Below are positions 53,481-62,612 of a DNA stretch of 62,612 nt, one piece after another. This stretch comes from Candidatus Sulfopaludibacter sp. SbA4 (GTDB taxonomy: Bacteria; Acidobacteriota; Terriglobia; Bryobacterales; Bryobacteraceae), in NCBI GenBank assembly GCA_900290305.1, contig OMOG01000773.1, positions 1,011-63,622 on the forward strand, written 5' to 3'. How positions within the stretch are numbered: position 1 is the stretch's first letter; each line of letters opens with the position of its first letter. Made by a program: the position numbers and the translations under genes. The notes beneath the pieces are model-generated. The model did not search any database. It saw only the letters and a list, made by a program, of their open reading frames with translations, and had not been told where the DNA came from.

Positions 53481-53509
53481 TTGCAACTGGGGATAATCTC
53501 GTGTATAGT
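53481..53509 (+). promoter_or_regulatory. predicted sigma-70 promoter of the cas operon
   Basis: TTGCAA (53481-53486), 17 bases, then TATAGT (53504-53509), with an AT-rich run just upstream (53440-53480) that could serve as an UP element. It lies about 90 bases before cas7 and is oriented toward it. Predicted from sequence only. Confidence 0.55.
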
Positions 53510-53599
53510 TCAGGTCAGTGTTGGGCTCCGACTGCAGCCAGCGGCGGCGCGACGCGCCTGGCAGCTTTTACGAGAACTCGGCCATTATTGAGGTGTTAA

Positions 53600-54838
53600 A
53601 TGGAAGCCTTAAGTCTCGGATTTTTGAAGAATGCTGTAGCAGGCGCATACACGGCGATCCGGCGGGTGACACGGATGGAGCCGCTGGGCGAGAAAGTGTT
53701 TCCTCCCACTTACGAAGGTGGAGAGTACGCGGAGGAGCAACGCCAGGTGCGCAATGAGAAGGGCGCTGTACAGACGGTCGAAACCGTTCTGCTGGATTCC
53801 GTCCAGTCACAGGCCAATCGAATGGAGCTGGCGCTGCTACGCGCCTACCAGGGCGGCCGTTTGAAAATGCCGATGCTGCTCGTGGATTTCGGCGGTGACG
53901 GGAGTGACGTCACCCTCGCAGAGGTTGGCCGGATCACAGCGCTTGAAGCGCCACACCGCATGTGCGATGCGATCTTTCGGGACGCCATGTACAAAGGCCA
54001 ACCTTTCCGGACAGCGGGTCCGGGGGAGAAGCTCAATTCGGCTAAGACGACGGCTGCAACTTCCGTCTTCGAACTCTGTCCGACAGCGCTGATCTTCGGC
54101 TTCTGGGATTCCACTGGGCCTCGCGGCGGTTTAGGCGCAAAGGTGCAGCGTGCGTTGGTCTCGGAGATTGTCGGTTATCAGAGTACGAAGGAGGGCAAAC
54201 GCGCGGCAAGCCGCATTGACCCTCTGCAAATCGAGAACAACGTCGAAATCTATGCGAAGAGAGGCGGCGGCTGGACCTGTGATCCCACGGAGGCTCGAAA
54301 CGATACCGCCGGGCAAGCGGTCAGACTCAAGCCTTCGGAAATCAATCACGGCAACGTGACACCGTCCTTCCGGCACGAAGACAAGACTACCAAGAAGTCT
54401 GTGCTCAACCATGGCGGTGTGACGCTGGCGTACGCCGAGCAGCAAACTGTGCTGTCGCTGGCTGCCCTTCGGCGATTGCGGTTCCCGGTGCAAGGTACGA
54501 CAACAACGACAGAGGTCGATCTGGCTGCACGAACGGTGCTCGCCGCTCTTGGGTTGGCGGCCATCTGCTTTCTGGATGAGGACGGATACGATCTGCGATC
54601 TCGCTGCCTCCTGGACGGCAAGCCCGGCACGTTGCAGTTCGTGGGCCGCGGAGCAACGCACGATTTCGAATTGGATGCAGACGCAGCGGCGCACTTGCTC
54701 GCGGAGGCAGCCGCACAGGCAATGGGTGTGGGGCTGCCGTGGCCGGAGGAACCCCTCGTTCTTCAACCTTCGCCGGATCTCAGTCACTTAGTAGTCGAGA
54801 GCCGGAGGCGGTCCATGGCGGCGGCCGTAGGAGAGTAA
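53600..54838 (+). CDS. cas7: type I-G (I-U) Cas7, Csb1 family
   Basis: A 412-residue backbone subunit of the Csb1/GSU0053 family: the N-terminal VFPPTYEGGEYAEEQRQVR and the family hallmark VLLDSVQSQANRMELALLRAYQ are present. Csb1 forms the crRNA-binding filament of the type I-G Cascade. First gene of the cas operon; csb2 starts three bases after its stop. Confidence 0.9.
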   Translation: MEALSLGFLKNAVAGAYTAIRRVTRMEPLGEKVFPPTYEGGEYAEEQRQVRNEKGAVQTVETVLLDSVQSQANRMELALLRAYQGGRLKMPMLLVDFGGDGSDVTLAEVGRITALEAPHRMCDAIFRDAMYKGQPFRTAGPGEKLNSAKTTAATSVFELCPTALIFGFWDSTGPRGGLGAKVQRALVSEIVGYQSTKEGKRAASRIDPLQIENNVEIYAKRGGGWTCDPTEARNDTAGQAVRLKPSEINHGNVTPSFRHEDKTTKKSVLNHGGVTLAYAEQQTVLSLAALRRLRFPVQGTTTTTEVDLAARTVLAALGLAAICFLDEDGYDLRSRCLLDGKPGTLQFVGRGATHDFELDADAAAHLLAEAAAQAMGVGLPWPEEPLVLQPSPDLSHLVVESRRRSMAAAVGE

Positions 54839-54841
54839 GCG

Positions 54842-56277
54842 GTGCTGGCGCTACGCGTGACTTACTTAACTGGACGGGTGTATTCGGCCGTGTTCGACGA
54901 CGGCGATGCGAAAGCAGAACCCGAGTGGCCACCGCACCCGTCGCGACTTTTCTCGGCGCTGACAGCGGCATGGGGTGACGGTGGTGGCGAGGAGGAGTTG
55001 CGCTCCGCGCTTGAGTGGCTGGAGCAACAACGGGCGCCTCGCATCTTCGCAGGAGAACATACGCCCCGGAAACTGGTTCAAGCGTTTGTTCCAGTAAACG
55101 ACTCGGAAACGCTTCCCGACAGCCGTCCGCGGAAGGCACGGGCTTTCCCTTCCGCGACGTTGACGCACAGCGATGTGTATTTCGTATGGGATGCCGTGCC
55201 AGGGTCTGAGATACGGGCTGGGCTGGACCGGATTCTTCAACGGATGAGTTCGCTGGGGCATTCGTCGTCCTTGGTTTCGGTGGAGATCGCAGATTCCGTC
55301 GTGGAAGAGGGGCTGACGGAATGGGTGCCGGGCGGCCGGGAAGGAAGCCGTATGCGCATTCCGTATCCGGGGCGGCTTGAACAGCTAATCGCGGGGCACG
55401 GGCGATTCGAGAGGACCGGGAGCAAGGTTTACCGTCCTTCCGCAGGGTCGACTACTCTGTACGGTCCAAAGAAGGCTCCAGGAAGGGATCTGGGGAGAAG
55501 CATTTTCGATCGCATGATCGTCTTGCGTCGCGATGCAGGACCACGCGCCTCCTTGCGGTCTGCCCTTTCCATTACGACGGCCTTGCGCGGAGCCATTCTC
55601 GCGCACGCTCCGCAGCCAGTTCCCGAGTATCTGAGCGGGCATGGGCCGGGGAGTACGCCGGACAGGTCGGTGCGCAGCGAACGGCCCCACATCGCTGTAG
55701 TTCCCCTGCCGTTCGTGGGCGCACCGCACGCGACGGGTGATGTGATCGGAGCCGCAGTCCTGCTCCCCAATAGCCTGACGCGCGAGGAACGCGACATCTG
55801 CTGGAAGGCTGTGAGTTCCGTGGAAGATCTGAAGATGCCGTGGGGGTGGTGGGAAGTCTCGGGGGGTGGTGGGAAGTCTCGGTCGCCGACGCCGAGGAGA
55901 GGCGGCGCGCGCTGCGGCCAGACACCTGGACTGGTGCACGCGCGGTTTGGGCCACGGTAACACCTTTCGTGTTTGATCGATTTCCGAAGGACCCATACGG
56001 CGAGGAGGCGGCAAGGATCGTTCGCGAGGCGCTTACCAGGGTCGGACTGCCGGAGCCGCGCGAAATTGACCTCCATTACAACGCCTGGCAAATTGGGGTC
56101 CCGAAGGCGTCGATGTTTCCCGCGGCACCAGCACGACCGGACAAACCGCAACGGTATCACTGCCATGTGAGAGTACGGTTTGAGAGCGCGGTAGCCGGGC
56201 CCGTGATCGCCGGAGCCGGCCGTTATTACGGCTACGGACTCTTTCGCGGGCTATTTGATGGCGAGGATGCAGGATGA
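54842..56277 (+). pseudogene. csb2 (Cas5-Cas6 fusion), frameshifted by a 20-bp tandem duplication
   Basis: Csb2/GSU0054 family: the first frame (GTG at 54842) has the Cas5-like RAMP start (LRVTYLTGRVYSAVFDDGDA...PHPSRLFSALTAAWGD) and breaks in a duplicated stretch at 55842-55881. The second frame continues with VADAEERRRALRPDTWTG...PREIDLHYNAWQIGVPKAS and a Gly-rich Cas6-type end (GPVIAGAGRYYGYGLF). With one copy of the repeat, the gene is continuous at about 471 residues. Csb2 carries both the crRNA 5'-end and the Cas6 endonuclease function; the break removes the Cas6 end. The 3' end overlaps cas3 by four bases. Confidence 0.9.
55842..55881 (+). repeat. 20-bp perfect tandem duplication in csb2
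   Basis: GGGGGTGGTGGGAAGTCTCG is present twice, head to tail (55842-55861, 55862-55881). The extra 20 bases shift the csb2 frame. Removing one copy restores the reading MPWGWWEVSVADAEERR, a sensible coding sequence, so the duplication is recent. Confidence 0.97.
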
Positions 56278-59109
56278 CGTTTTCTGAGTTCTTCAAGACA
56301 GTCTGGAATTACGAGCCGTTCCCATGGCAGGAGTTGCTGGCCGCGAAGGCGCTGCAGGGCGAATGGCCGCGCTCTATCGGCCTGCCCACGGCGGCGGGGA
56401 AGACCGCTCTGATCGATATTGCCGTATATGCCCTTGCGATGCGCGCGCCCAAGGCGGCGCGGCGGATCTTCTTTGTGGTTGACCGCCGAGTGATTGTGGA
56501 CGAGGCGGCGGAACGGGCGGAGAAGCTGGCTAGTAGGTTGCGGGACGCGACGCCTGATTCGGAGCTTGGGAGTCTCGCGCAGAAGCTTAGGGACCTGGGG
56601 GGCGGCGAGCCTCTGATCACGACGGTTCTACGCGGCGGTATCCCGCGCGACGACTCGTGGAAGGATTCGCCCCTGCAACCCGCGGTGATCTGCTCGACGG
56701 TGGATCAAGTTGGGTCGAGCCTGCTTTTTCGCGCCTACGGAGCGAGCGAGTATGGAAGACCGATCCGCGCGGGGCTCGCGGCTTATGACTCGCTGATTAT
56801 TCTGGATGAAGCGCATACCAGCCATGCGTTCGCGGAAACGCTGGGGTGGATCGGCAAGTACCGTGGATGGGCGGAACAGCCGGTCGATTTGCCATTGACG
56901 GTGGTGGAGATGTCGGCGACGCCACGGGGCGAAGCATTCCGCGAGACGGCGAAGGATCTCGAGAACGGGGTGCTGAGGCGCAGGTGGGAAGCCGGTAAGA
57001 AGGCCCGGCTCGTGGTAGTGGAAGCCAAAGAGCAGGAAGAAGCCGTCAAGGGCGGGTTCACTGCGCTCGTGGAAGGCATAGCGCGAGAGGCTCGTGTTAT
57101 GCGAGACGAACGCGGCGCGAAGGTGATCGGCGTAATTGCCAACCGGGTGTTGACGGCGCGCAGCGTGCATAACGCGCTAAGAACCGATGAGGGCTGCGCA
57201 AGCATTCTGCTAACGGGTCGCTCGCGACCATACGACCGTGATGCGATCTGGGAAAAGTGGGGGCCTCAGATCGAGCTAGGACGGTGCAGCGAGCCCGACA
57301 GGCCGGTGTTTGTTGTTGCGACGCAGTGTATCGAAGTTGGAGCGAACCTGGACTTTGACGCTCTAGTAACGGAGATCGCCAGCCTGGATGCATTGGAGCA
57401 GCGATTCGGCCGGCTGGACCGGGATGGCCGGTGGTCTGAGAAATGGGGCACTACATACGCGGCGATTGTGGCGCAGAAGGATCAGACGGCCAAGAAGTAT
57501 GAGGACGCGATATACGGTGGAGCGATCGGGACGACGTGGGCATGGCTGAAGGATCACTTGACCAAGCATGTGCGGACCGAGGTGGTACCAGGGGAGGGCA
57601 AGAAGAAGCCGAGGACCAGGAAGATCAAGGAAGACTTCGTGGAGATGGGTGTGCTCTCGTTACGGAAATCGATGGGAGAAACCACGGACCGAGGAGCGCT
57701 GACGATGCCGGCAAAGCAGGCACCTGTGCTGATGCCGGCGCATTTGGACCTGCTCAGCCAGACCTCCCCCGAGCCTGCCGTAAGCCCCGATGCGGCCGTG
57801 TTCCTCCACGGTCCAGAGACCGGACCGCCAGACGTGGAAGTGGTCTGGCGGGCGGATATTGAGGGCGATCCGGGAAAGTGGCGAGACATCGTGTCCATAT
57901 GCCCGCCCAGCGCGGCAGAAGGCATATCCCTTCCAGTCTGGGTGGTCCGAAGCTGGCTAGCGGATCAAGGGGCGGCGGACCTCGGGGACATAGAGGGCGT
58001 GGGCACCGATAGGAGCAGAGCAGGCGGAAAAATGCGGCGCGCTCTGCGTTGGCTCGGCCCGGACGAGAGCGAACTACTGCGTGCGCCGGCGGAGGTACGA
58101 CCGGGTATGACGATCATCGTGCCGTCGAGTTACGGCGGCTGCGATGAATGGGGGTGGAATCCGGTATCGACCGCGAGGGTTTGTGACGTCGGGGATGCAG
58201 TGAAGTTGCTCATGGAAAGGCCGATGCTGCGGTTCGATCCCCAATTGGCGGCGCAGTGGGACTATATAGAACTTGCCGGAAGACTAAAAGTCGCCGAGGA
58301 CAAAAAGGCTGTAAAGGGTGCTTTGGCAGAGGTGGGCGGGCAGAGCGCCGGGTGGGTGCGGGAGGCTGTCACTGTGTTGGGCGGGTGCCCTCTTCGGATT
58401 TTGAAATTGATTGACGATTCAGAGGATGAGGACGCCTGGGCTGCGGTCACCGGGAAGGCCGCACTCGACCAGAACGATTTCCGGTCTTCCTACAGTGCGG
58501 AGACCGGGCTTGATGAGCATCTGCGGGGCTGCAAAGAGTTGGCCACCGTTTTTGCTCGGGACCTATCGGCAGTGGTGCGGAACACGATCGTTCGTGCGGC
58601 CGCGCTGCATGATATTGGGAAGGCGGACCCCCGCTTTCAGGCGTGGTTACGGGGCGGCAACCCGGTGAAGCCTGGGGAACTAATCGCGAAATCGGGAAGC
58701 TCAGGCCAGAATTGGGCTGCTATTGAGCGTGCGAGGCGCTTAGCTGGCTACCCCAAGGGCGGCAGGCATGAACTCATGTCAGTGGCACTGCTCCAGGAGC
58801 ACCGGGCAGAGTTTGCCGACGTCGATTTCGATCTCCTTCTGCATCTCGTCGGAAGCCATCATGGGCGCTGCCGGCCTTTCGCACCGGTGGTGGTGGATCC
58901 GGAACGCTTAGATGTCAGGTATGGCGACTGGCGCGGCGGGAGCGACCACGGGTTGGAAAGGGTGGGATCAGGCGTGTCCGAACGGTTCTGGCAGCTTACG
59001 CAACGGTATGGGTGGTATGGCCTCGCGTACCTGGAAAGCATGGTCCGCATTGCGGATCAGAGGCGGAGCGAAGCGGAGCAGGAAAAAGGTGCGGACGGAA
59101 AGGGTGCTC

Positions 59110-59117
<8 letters not shown>
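56274..59117 (+). CDS. cas3: type I-G Cas3 helicase-nuclease with C-terminal HD domain
   Basis: A 947-residue protein. The helicase half has Walker A GLPTAAGKTALID (36-48), motif II DEAHTSHAF (178-186), SATPRG and QCIEVGANLDFDALVTEIASLDALEQRFGRLDR (motifs V/VI). The HD nuclease is at the end: AALHDIGKADPRFQAWL (H779, D780) and HLVGSHHGRCRPFAP. The helicase-then-HD order is the mark of type I-U/I-G Cas3. It unwinds and degrades the target strand after Cascade binding. Overlaps csb2 and the next gene. Confidence 0.95.
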
Positions 59118-60311
<1,194 letters not shown>

Positions 60312-60316
60312 GGGTA

Positions 60317-60376
60317 GGCAGGCGGAAGCGTCTGCCCCACCTCAATGTAGAGGGCCGGCAGGCGGAATTGCCTGCC
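60317..60376. repeat. two hairpins between cas2 and cas4-cas1
   Basis: GGCAGGCG-GAAG-CGTCTGCC (60317-60336, one G-T pair) and GGCAGGC-GGAATT-GCCTGCC (60357-60376). They share the stem-loop design of the dispersed hairpins. They fill most of the 83-base gap and lie just upstream of the cas4-cas1 ribosome site (AGGAGG, 60380-60385). Confidence 0.8.
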
Positions 60377-60394
60377 TGACCAGGAGGATCTGCC

Positions 60395-62230
60395 ATGAGC
60401 GCACTGCCAGCACCTTTCCCGGAACCGAAACGAACGCCGGCCGCTCCACGCGCTCCCACGCTCGACTATCTGCCGGCGCGCATGGTCAACGAATTCGTCT
60501 ACTGCCCCCGCCTGTTCTTCTATGAATGCGTCGAGGGCGTCTTTCGCGAAAGCGCCGACACACTCGAGGGATCGGTTCAGCACAAACGGACGGACGCGCG
60601 TCCGACCGGGTTGCCCAAGGCGGGCGAGGGCGAAGAGAAGATCCACGCGCGGTCGGTCACGCTTTCGAGCGAACGGCTGCGGGTGATCGCGAAGCTGGAC
60701 CTGGTGGAGGCGGAGGGCGGCACGGCGACTCCGGTGGACTACAAGCACGGCGCGCCGCGTGAAGGACGGGACGGCATCGAGATGTGGCCGGCCGACCGCG
60801 TGCAGATCGCGCTTCAGGCGATCGTGCTGCGCGAGAACGGGTACGAATGCAACGAAGCGGTCGTCTTCTACCAGAAGACGCGCCAGCGGGTGCGGGTACC
60901 GGTGGATGCGGCGCTGATCGCGGAGACGGAGGAGGCGGTGGCGCGTGCGTGGGACTTGGCCACGTACGGTGAGATTCCGGCGCCGCTGATCGATTCGCCG
61001 AAGTGCGTGGGCTGCTCGCTGAATACGATCTGCCTGCCGGATGAGACGAACCGGCTGACCAATATCGACTTGAGCGGGGCGGCGCAGTTGGGGCTGTTCG
61101 ACGGTATCGGCGATCAAGAGACAGGCCAGGAGGGCTGTCCCACGGTGCGGAAGCCGCCGGCCAGCGAGGGTATCGAGACGCCGATCCGTCAACTGATGAC
61201 GCCGCGGGACGACCTGAAGCCCCTTTACTTGAACACGCAGGGGTTCCGGGTGGGGAAGTCGGGCGAGGTCCTGCAGGTGAAGGACAAGGACAAGACGGTG
61301 CAGGAGTTTCGGATCGGCGAGGTCTGCCAGGTGAATCTGATGGGCAATATTCAGATTTCGACACAGGCGGTGCAGACGCTGTGCGAAGCGGGGGTGCCGA
61401 TTTCGTATTTCTCGATGGGCGGATATTTTTACGGGATCACGACGGGGCTGAACACGAAGAACGTGGCGCTTCGGCGGTCGCAGTTTCGGCTGGCGGATTC
61501 GGAGTGGTTTCCGCTCTCGCTGGCGCGGGCGTTGGTGGCGGGCAAGATTCGCAATCAGCGGACGATGCTGCAGCGGAATCATATCGAGCCGAAGGGGTCG
61601 TCACTGGGCGGGATGAAGGCGCTGGCGGAGCGGGCCGAGCGGGCGGAAAGTCTGGAGTCGTTGCTGGGGATCGAGGGGTCGGCGGCGCGGGTGTACTTCG
61701 AGGAATTCGCGGGGATGATCAAGCCTTGTGATGAGGTGGAGTCATCGGCGGCGGGGTTGTCGTTCGATTTCGAGGGGCGGAATCGGCGACCGCCGCGGGA
61801 TCCTGTGAATGCGCTGCTGTCGCTGGCTTACAGCCTGCTGGCTAAGGATCTGACGGTGGCGTGTTATGCGGTGGGATTCGATCCGTATATGGGCTTCTAT
61901 CACCAGTTGCGGCACGGGCGGGCGGGGTTGGCGCTGGATTTGATGGAGCCGTTCCGTCCGCTGATCGCGGATTCGGCGGTGTTGAGCGCGGTAAATACGC
62001 GGATGGTGACGGCCCGGGATTTCGTGCGGGCCGGCGGGGCGGTGGGGCTGACTGCCGGGGGGCGGAAGGGGTTCTTCCGGGCGTATGAGCTGCGGATGGA
62101 CACGCTGGTGACGCACCCGCTGTTTGAGTATCGGGTGAGTTACCGGCGGCTGCTGGAGATTCAGGCTCGCTTGTTGGCGCGTGTGATTGAAGGGGAGATT
62201 CCGGTGTACCCGGTTTTCGTGACGCGTTGA
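60395..62230 (+). CDS. cas4-cas1: Cas4-Cas1 fusion
   Basis: A 611-residue fusion, typical of type I-G. Cas4 part (1-230): first iron-sulfur Cys in VNEFVYCPRLFFYE (C37), nuclease core KLDLVEAEGG...VDYKHGAPR, QIALQAIVL and the three-Cys end KCVGCSLNTICLP. Cas1 part (about 265-611): LYLNTQGFRVGKSGEVLQVKDKD, YFSMGGYFYGITTGL, EGSAARVYFEEFAGM and the metal site SLAYSLLAKDLTVACYAVGFDPYMGFYHQLRHGRAGLALDLMEPFRP. Cas4 trims and orients prespacers; Cas1 integrates them. Confidence 0.95.
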   Translation: MSALPAPFPEPKRTPAAPRAPTLDYLPARMVNEFVYCPRLFFYECVEGVFRESADTLEGSVQHKRTDARPTGLPKAGEGEEKIHARSVTLSSERLRVIAKLDLVEAEGGTATPVDYKHGAPREGRDGIEMWPADRVQIALQAIVLRENGYECNEAVVFYQKTRQRVRVPVDAALIAETEEAVARAWDLATYGEIPAPLIDSPKCVGCSLNTICLPDETNRLTNIDLSGAAQLGLFDGIGDQETGQEGCPTVRKPPASEGIETPIRQLMTPRDDLKPLYLNTQGFRVGKSGEVLQVKDKDKTVQEFRIGEVCQVNLMGNIQISTQAVQTLCEAGVPISYFSMGGYFYGITTGLNTKNVALRRSQFRLADSEWFPLSLARALVAGKIRNQRTMLQRNHIEPKGSSLGGMKALAERAERAESLESLLGIEGSAARVYFEEFAGMIKPCDEVESSAAGLSFDFEGRNRRPPRDPVNALLSLAYSLLAKDLTVACYAVGFDPYMGFYHQLRHGRAGLALDLMEPFRPLIADSAVLSAVNTRMVTARDFVRAGGAVGLTAGGRKGFFRAYELRMDTLVTHPLFEYRVSYRRLLEIQARLLARVIEGEIPVYPVFVTR

Positions 62231-62412
62231 CGGTTGCGAGAGGCGAGGCGGTGTGAAAAGGTGGGGGGCCGCTCGTACGCCGTAAGTTGTTGTAAGGTTG
62301 AAGGATTGATGATGGGAGTGGGTGATTGACGGTTGATTTGGTAGAGAGATGGCGGATCGCTCGCGATTCGCGTCGTAGATCATTGAAAACTGAATAGGTT
62401 TTGCGGTAGGCT
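62231..62412 (+). promoter_or_regulatory. CRISPR leader
   Basis: About 180 bases between the cas4-cas1 stop and the first repeat. Less GC-rich near the array (ATCATTGAAAACTGAATAGGTTTTGCGG), as expected for a leader that promotes array transcription and recruits the integrase. No gene. Position is evidence; no motif is proven. Confidence 0.6.
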
Positions 62413-62612
62413 ATTTCCGGCGCTGATCAGCGCCGGCCCAATTGAAGCCAGGAGTCCAATAGGGCGCCGCCGTGAATCAACTGATTTCCGGCGCTGATCA
62501 GCGCCGGCCCAATTGAAGCTTAAAGTTCGGGGCTGGACACGGGAGAATACCAGCCCATTTCCGGCGCTGATCAGCGCCGGCCCAATTGAAGCTCGGAGCT
62601 GGTCGACGAGCT
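62413..62612 (+). CRISPR. CRISPR array, three repeats visible, continues beyond the window
   Basis: Identical 36-base repeats at 62413-62448, 62484-62519 and 62557-62592. Each starts ATTTCC, contains the perfect 20-base palindrome CCGGCGCTGATCAGCGCCGG and ends CCCAATTGAAGC. Spacers are 35 bases (62449-62483) and 37 bases (62520-62556); a third is cut by the window end at 62612. The ATTGAAGC end fits the usual 8-nt 5' handle of type I crRNAs. The repeat end next to the leader is well conserved, so this is the leader-proximal end. No spacer matched elsewhere in the window by eye. Confidence 0.97.

Noticed and set aside
53286-53599. CreTA-like RNA-guided addiction unit at the cas locus
   Set aside because: No copy or fragment of the CRISPR repeat could be found by eye between the antitoxin and cas7.

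Overview
The window is a high-GC bacterial chromosome segment that looks like Acidobacteriota, most likely of the Solibacter/Bryobacter kind. I infer this from gene content and style: two-part MacB/ADOP-like permeases, secreted proteins without recognisable domains, many toxin-antitoxin modules, and many short dispersed hairpin repeats. No rRNA or tRNA gene was recognised, so the taxonomy is an inference.

Layout. 1-10150 is a patchwork of hypothetical genes, gene fragments and a few housekeeping genes (DUF1186/SEC-C protein, DoxX, a signal peptidase I relative, a GT39-like glycosyltransferase). Two broken copies of the 5' end of a tartrate/isopropylmalate-type dehydrogenase lie here; the intact gene is at 10176-11240, coupled to murJ. 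12978-26486 holds purS, a four-gene ABC efflux operon (two FtsX-type permeases, HlyD adaptor, ATPase), a HEPN pair, a frameshifted SMP-30-like gene, a UPF0175/DUF3368 toxin-antitoxin pair, acnA and hslVU. 26687-31845 holds a frameshifted MacB-like permease, a secreted protein, a zinc-independent MDR reductase and a DUF433 antitoxin whose toxin is cut short.

32502-40784 is a tightly coupled three-gene operon: SNF2/RapA-like helicase, Mre11/SbcD-like nuclease and Rad50/YhaN-like membrane-anchored ATPase. It is bracketed by two copies, in the same orientation, of the 3' end of a prolyl oligopeptidase gene: a decayed copy at 31882-32220 and the intact gene at 41139-43256. This is the best candidate in the window for an uncharacterised DNA-processing or defence module. 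43857-46494 is a small KAS III-like/ACP/SGNH hydrolase cluster in which the KAS III Cys is Ser. 46547-48355 is a sigma factor with a downstream membrane gene broken by a 46-bp tandem duplication. 48339-51994 has a GT4 glycosyltransferase, an eight-unit hairpin array, queC, queE and a histone-deacetylase-family gene.

52639-62612 is a PIN toxin/antitoxin pair, then a type I-G (formerly I-U) CRISPR-Cas locus: cas7/csb1, csb2 (Cas5-Cas6), cas3 with a C-terminal HD domain, a small Cas8-like gene, cas2, a cas4-cas1 fusion and the start of a CRISPR array that runs off the window. csb2 is frameshifted by a perfect 20-bp tandem duplication.

Recurring theme: the window carries several short tandem duplications (20, 21, 27 and 46 bp), three single-base frameshifts, and many hairpin elements with 4-6 nt loops, one of them inside a coding region. 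The single-base frameshifts may be real decay or assembly error; the tandem duplications look more like genuine replication-slippage products.
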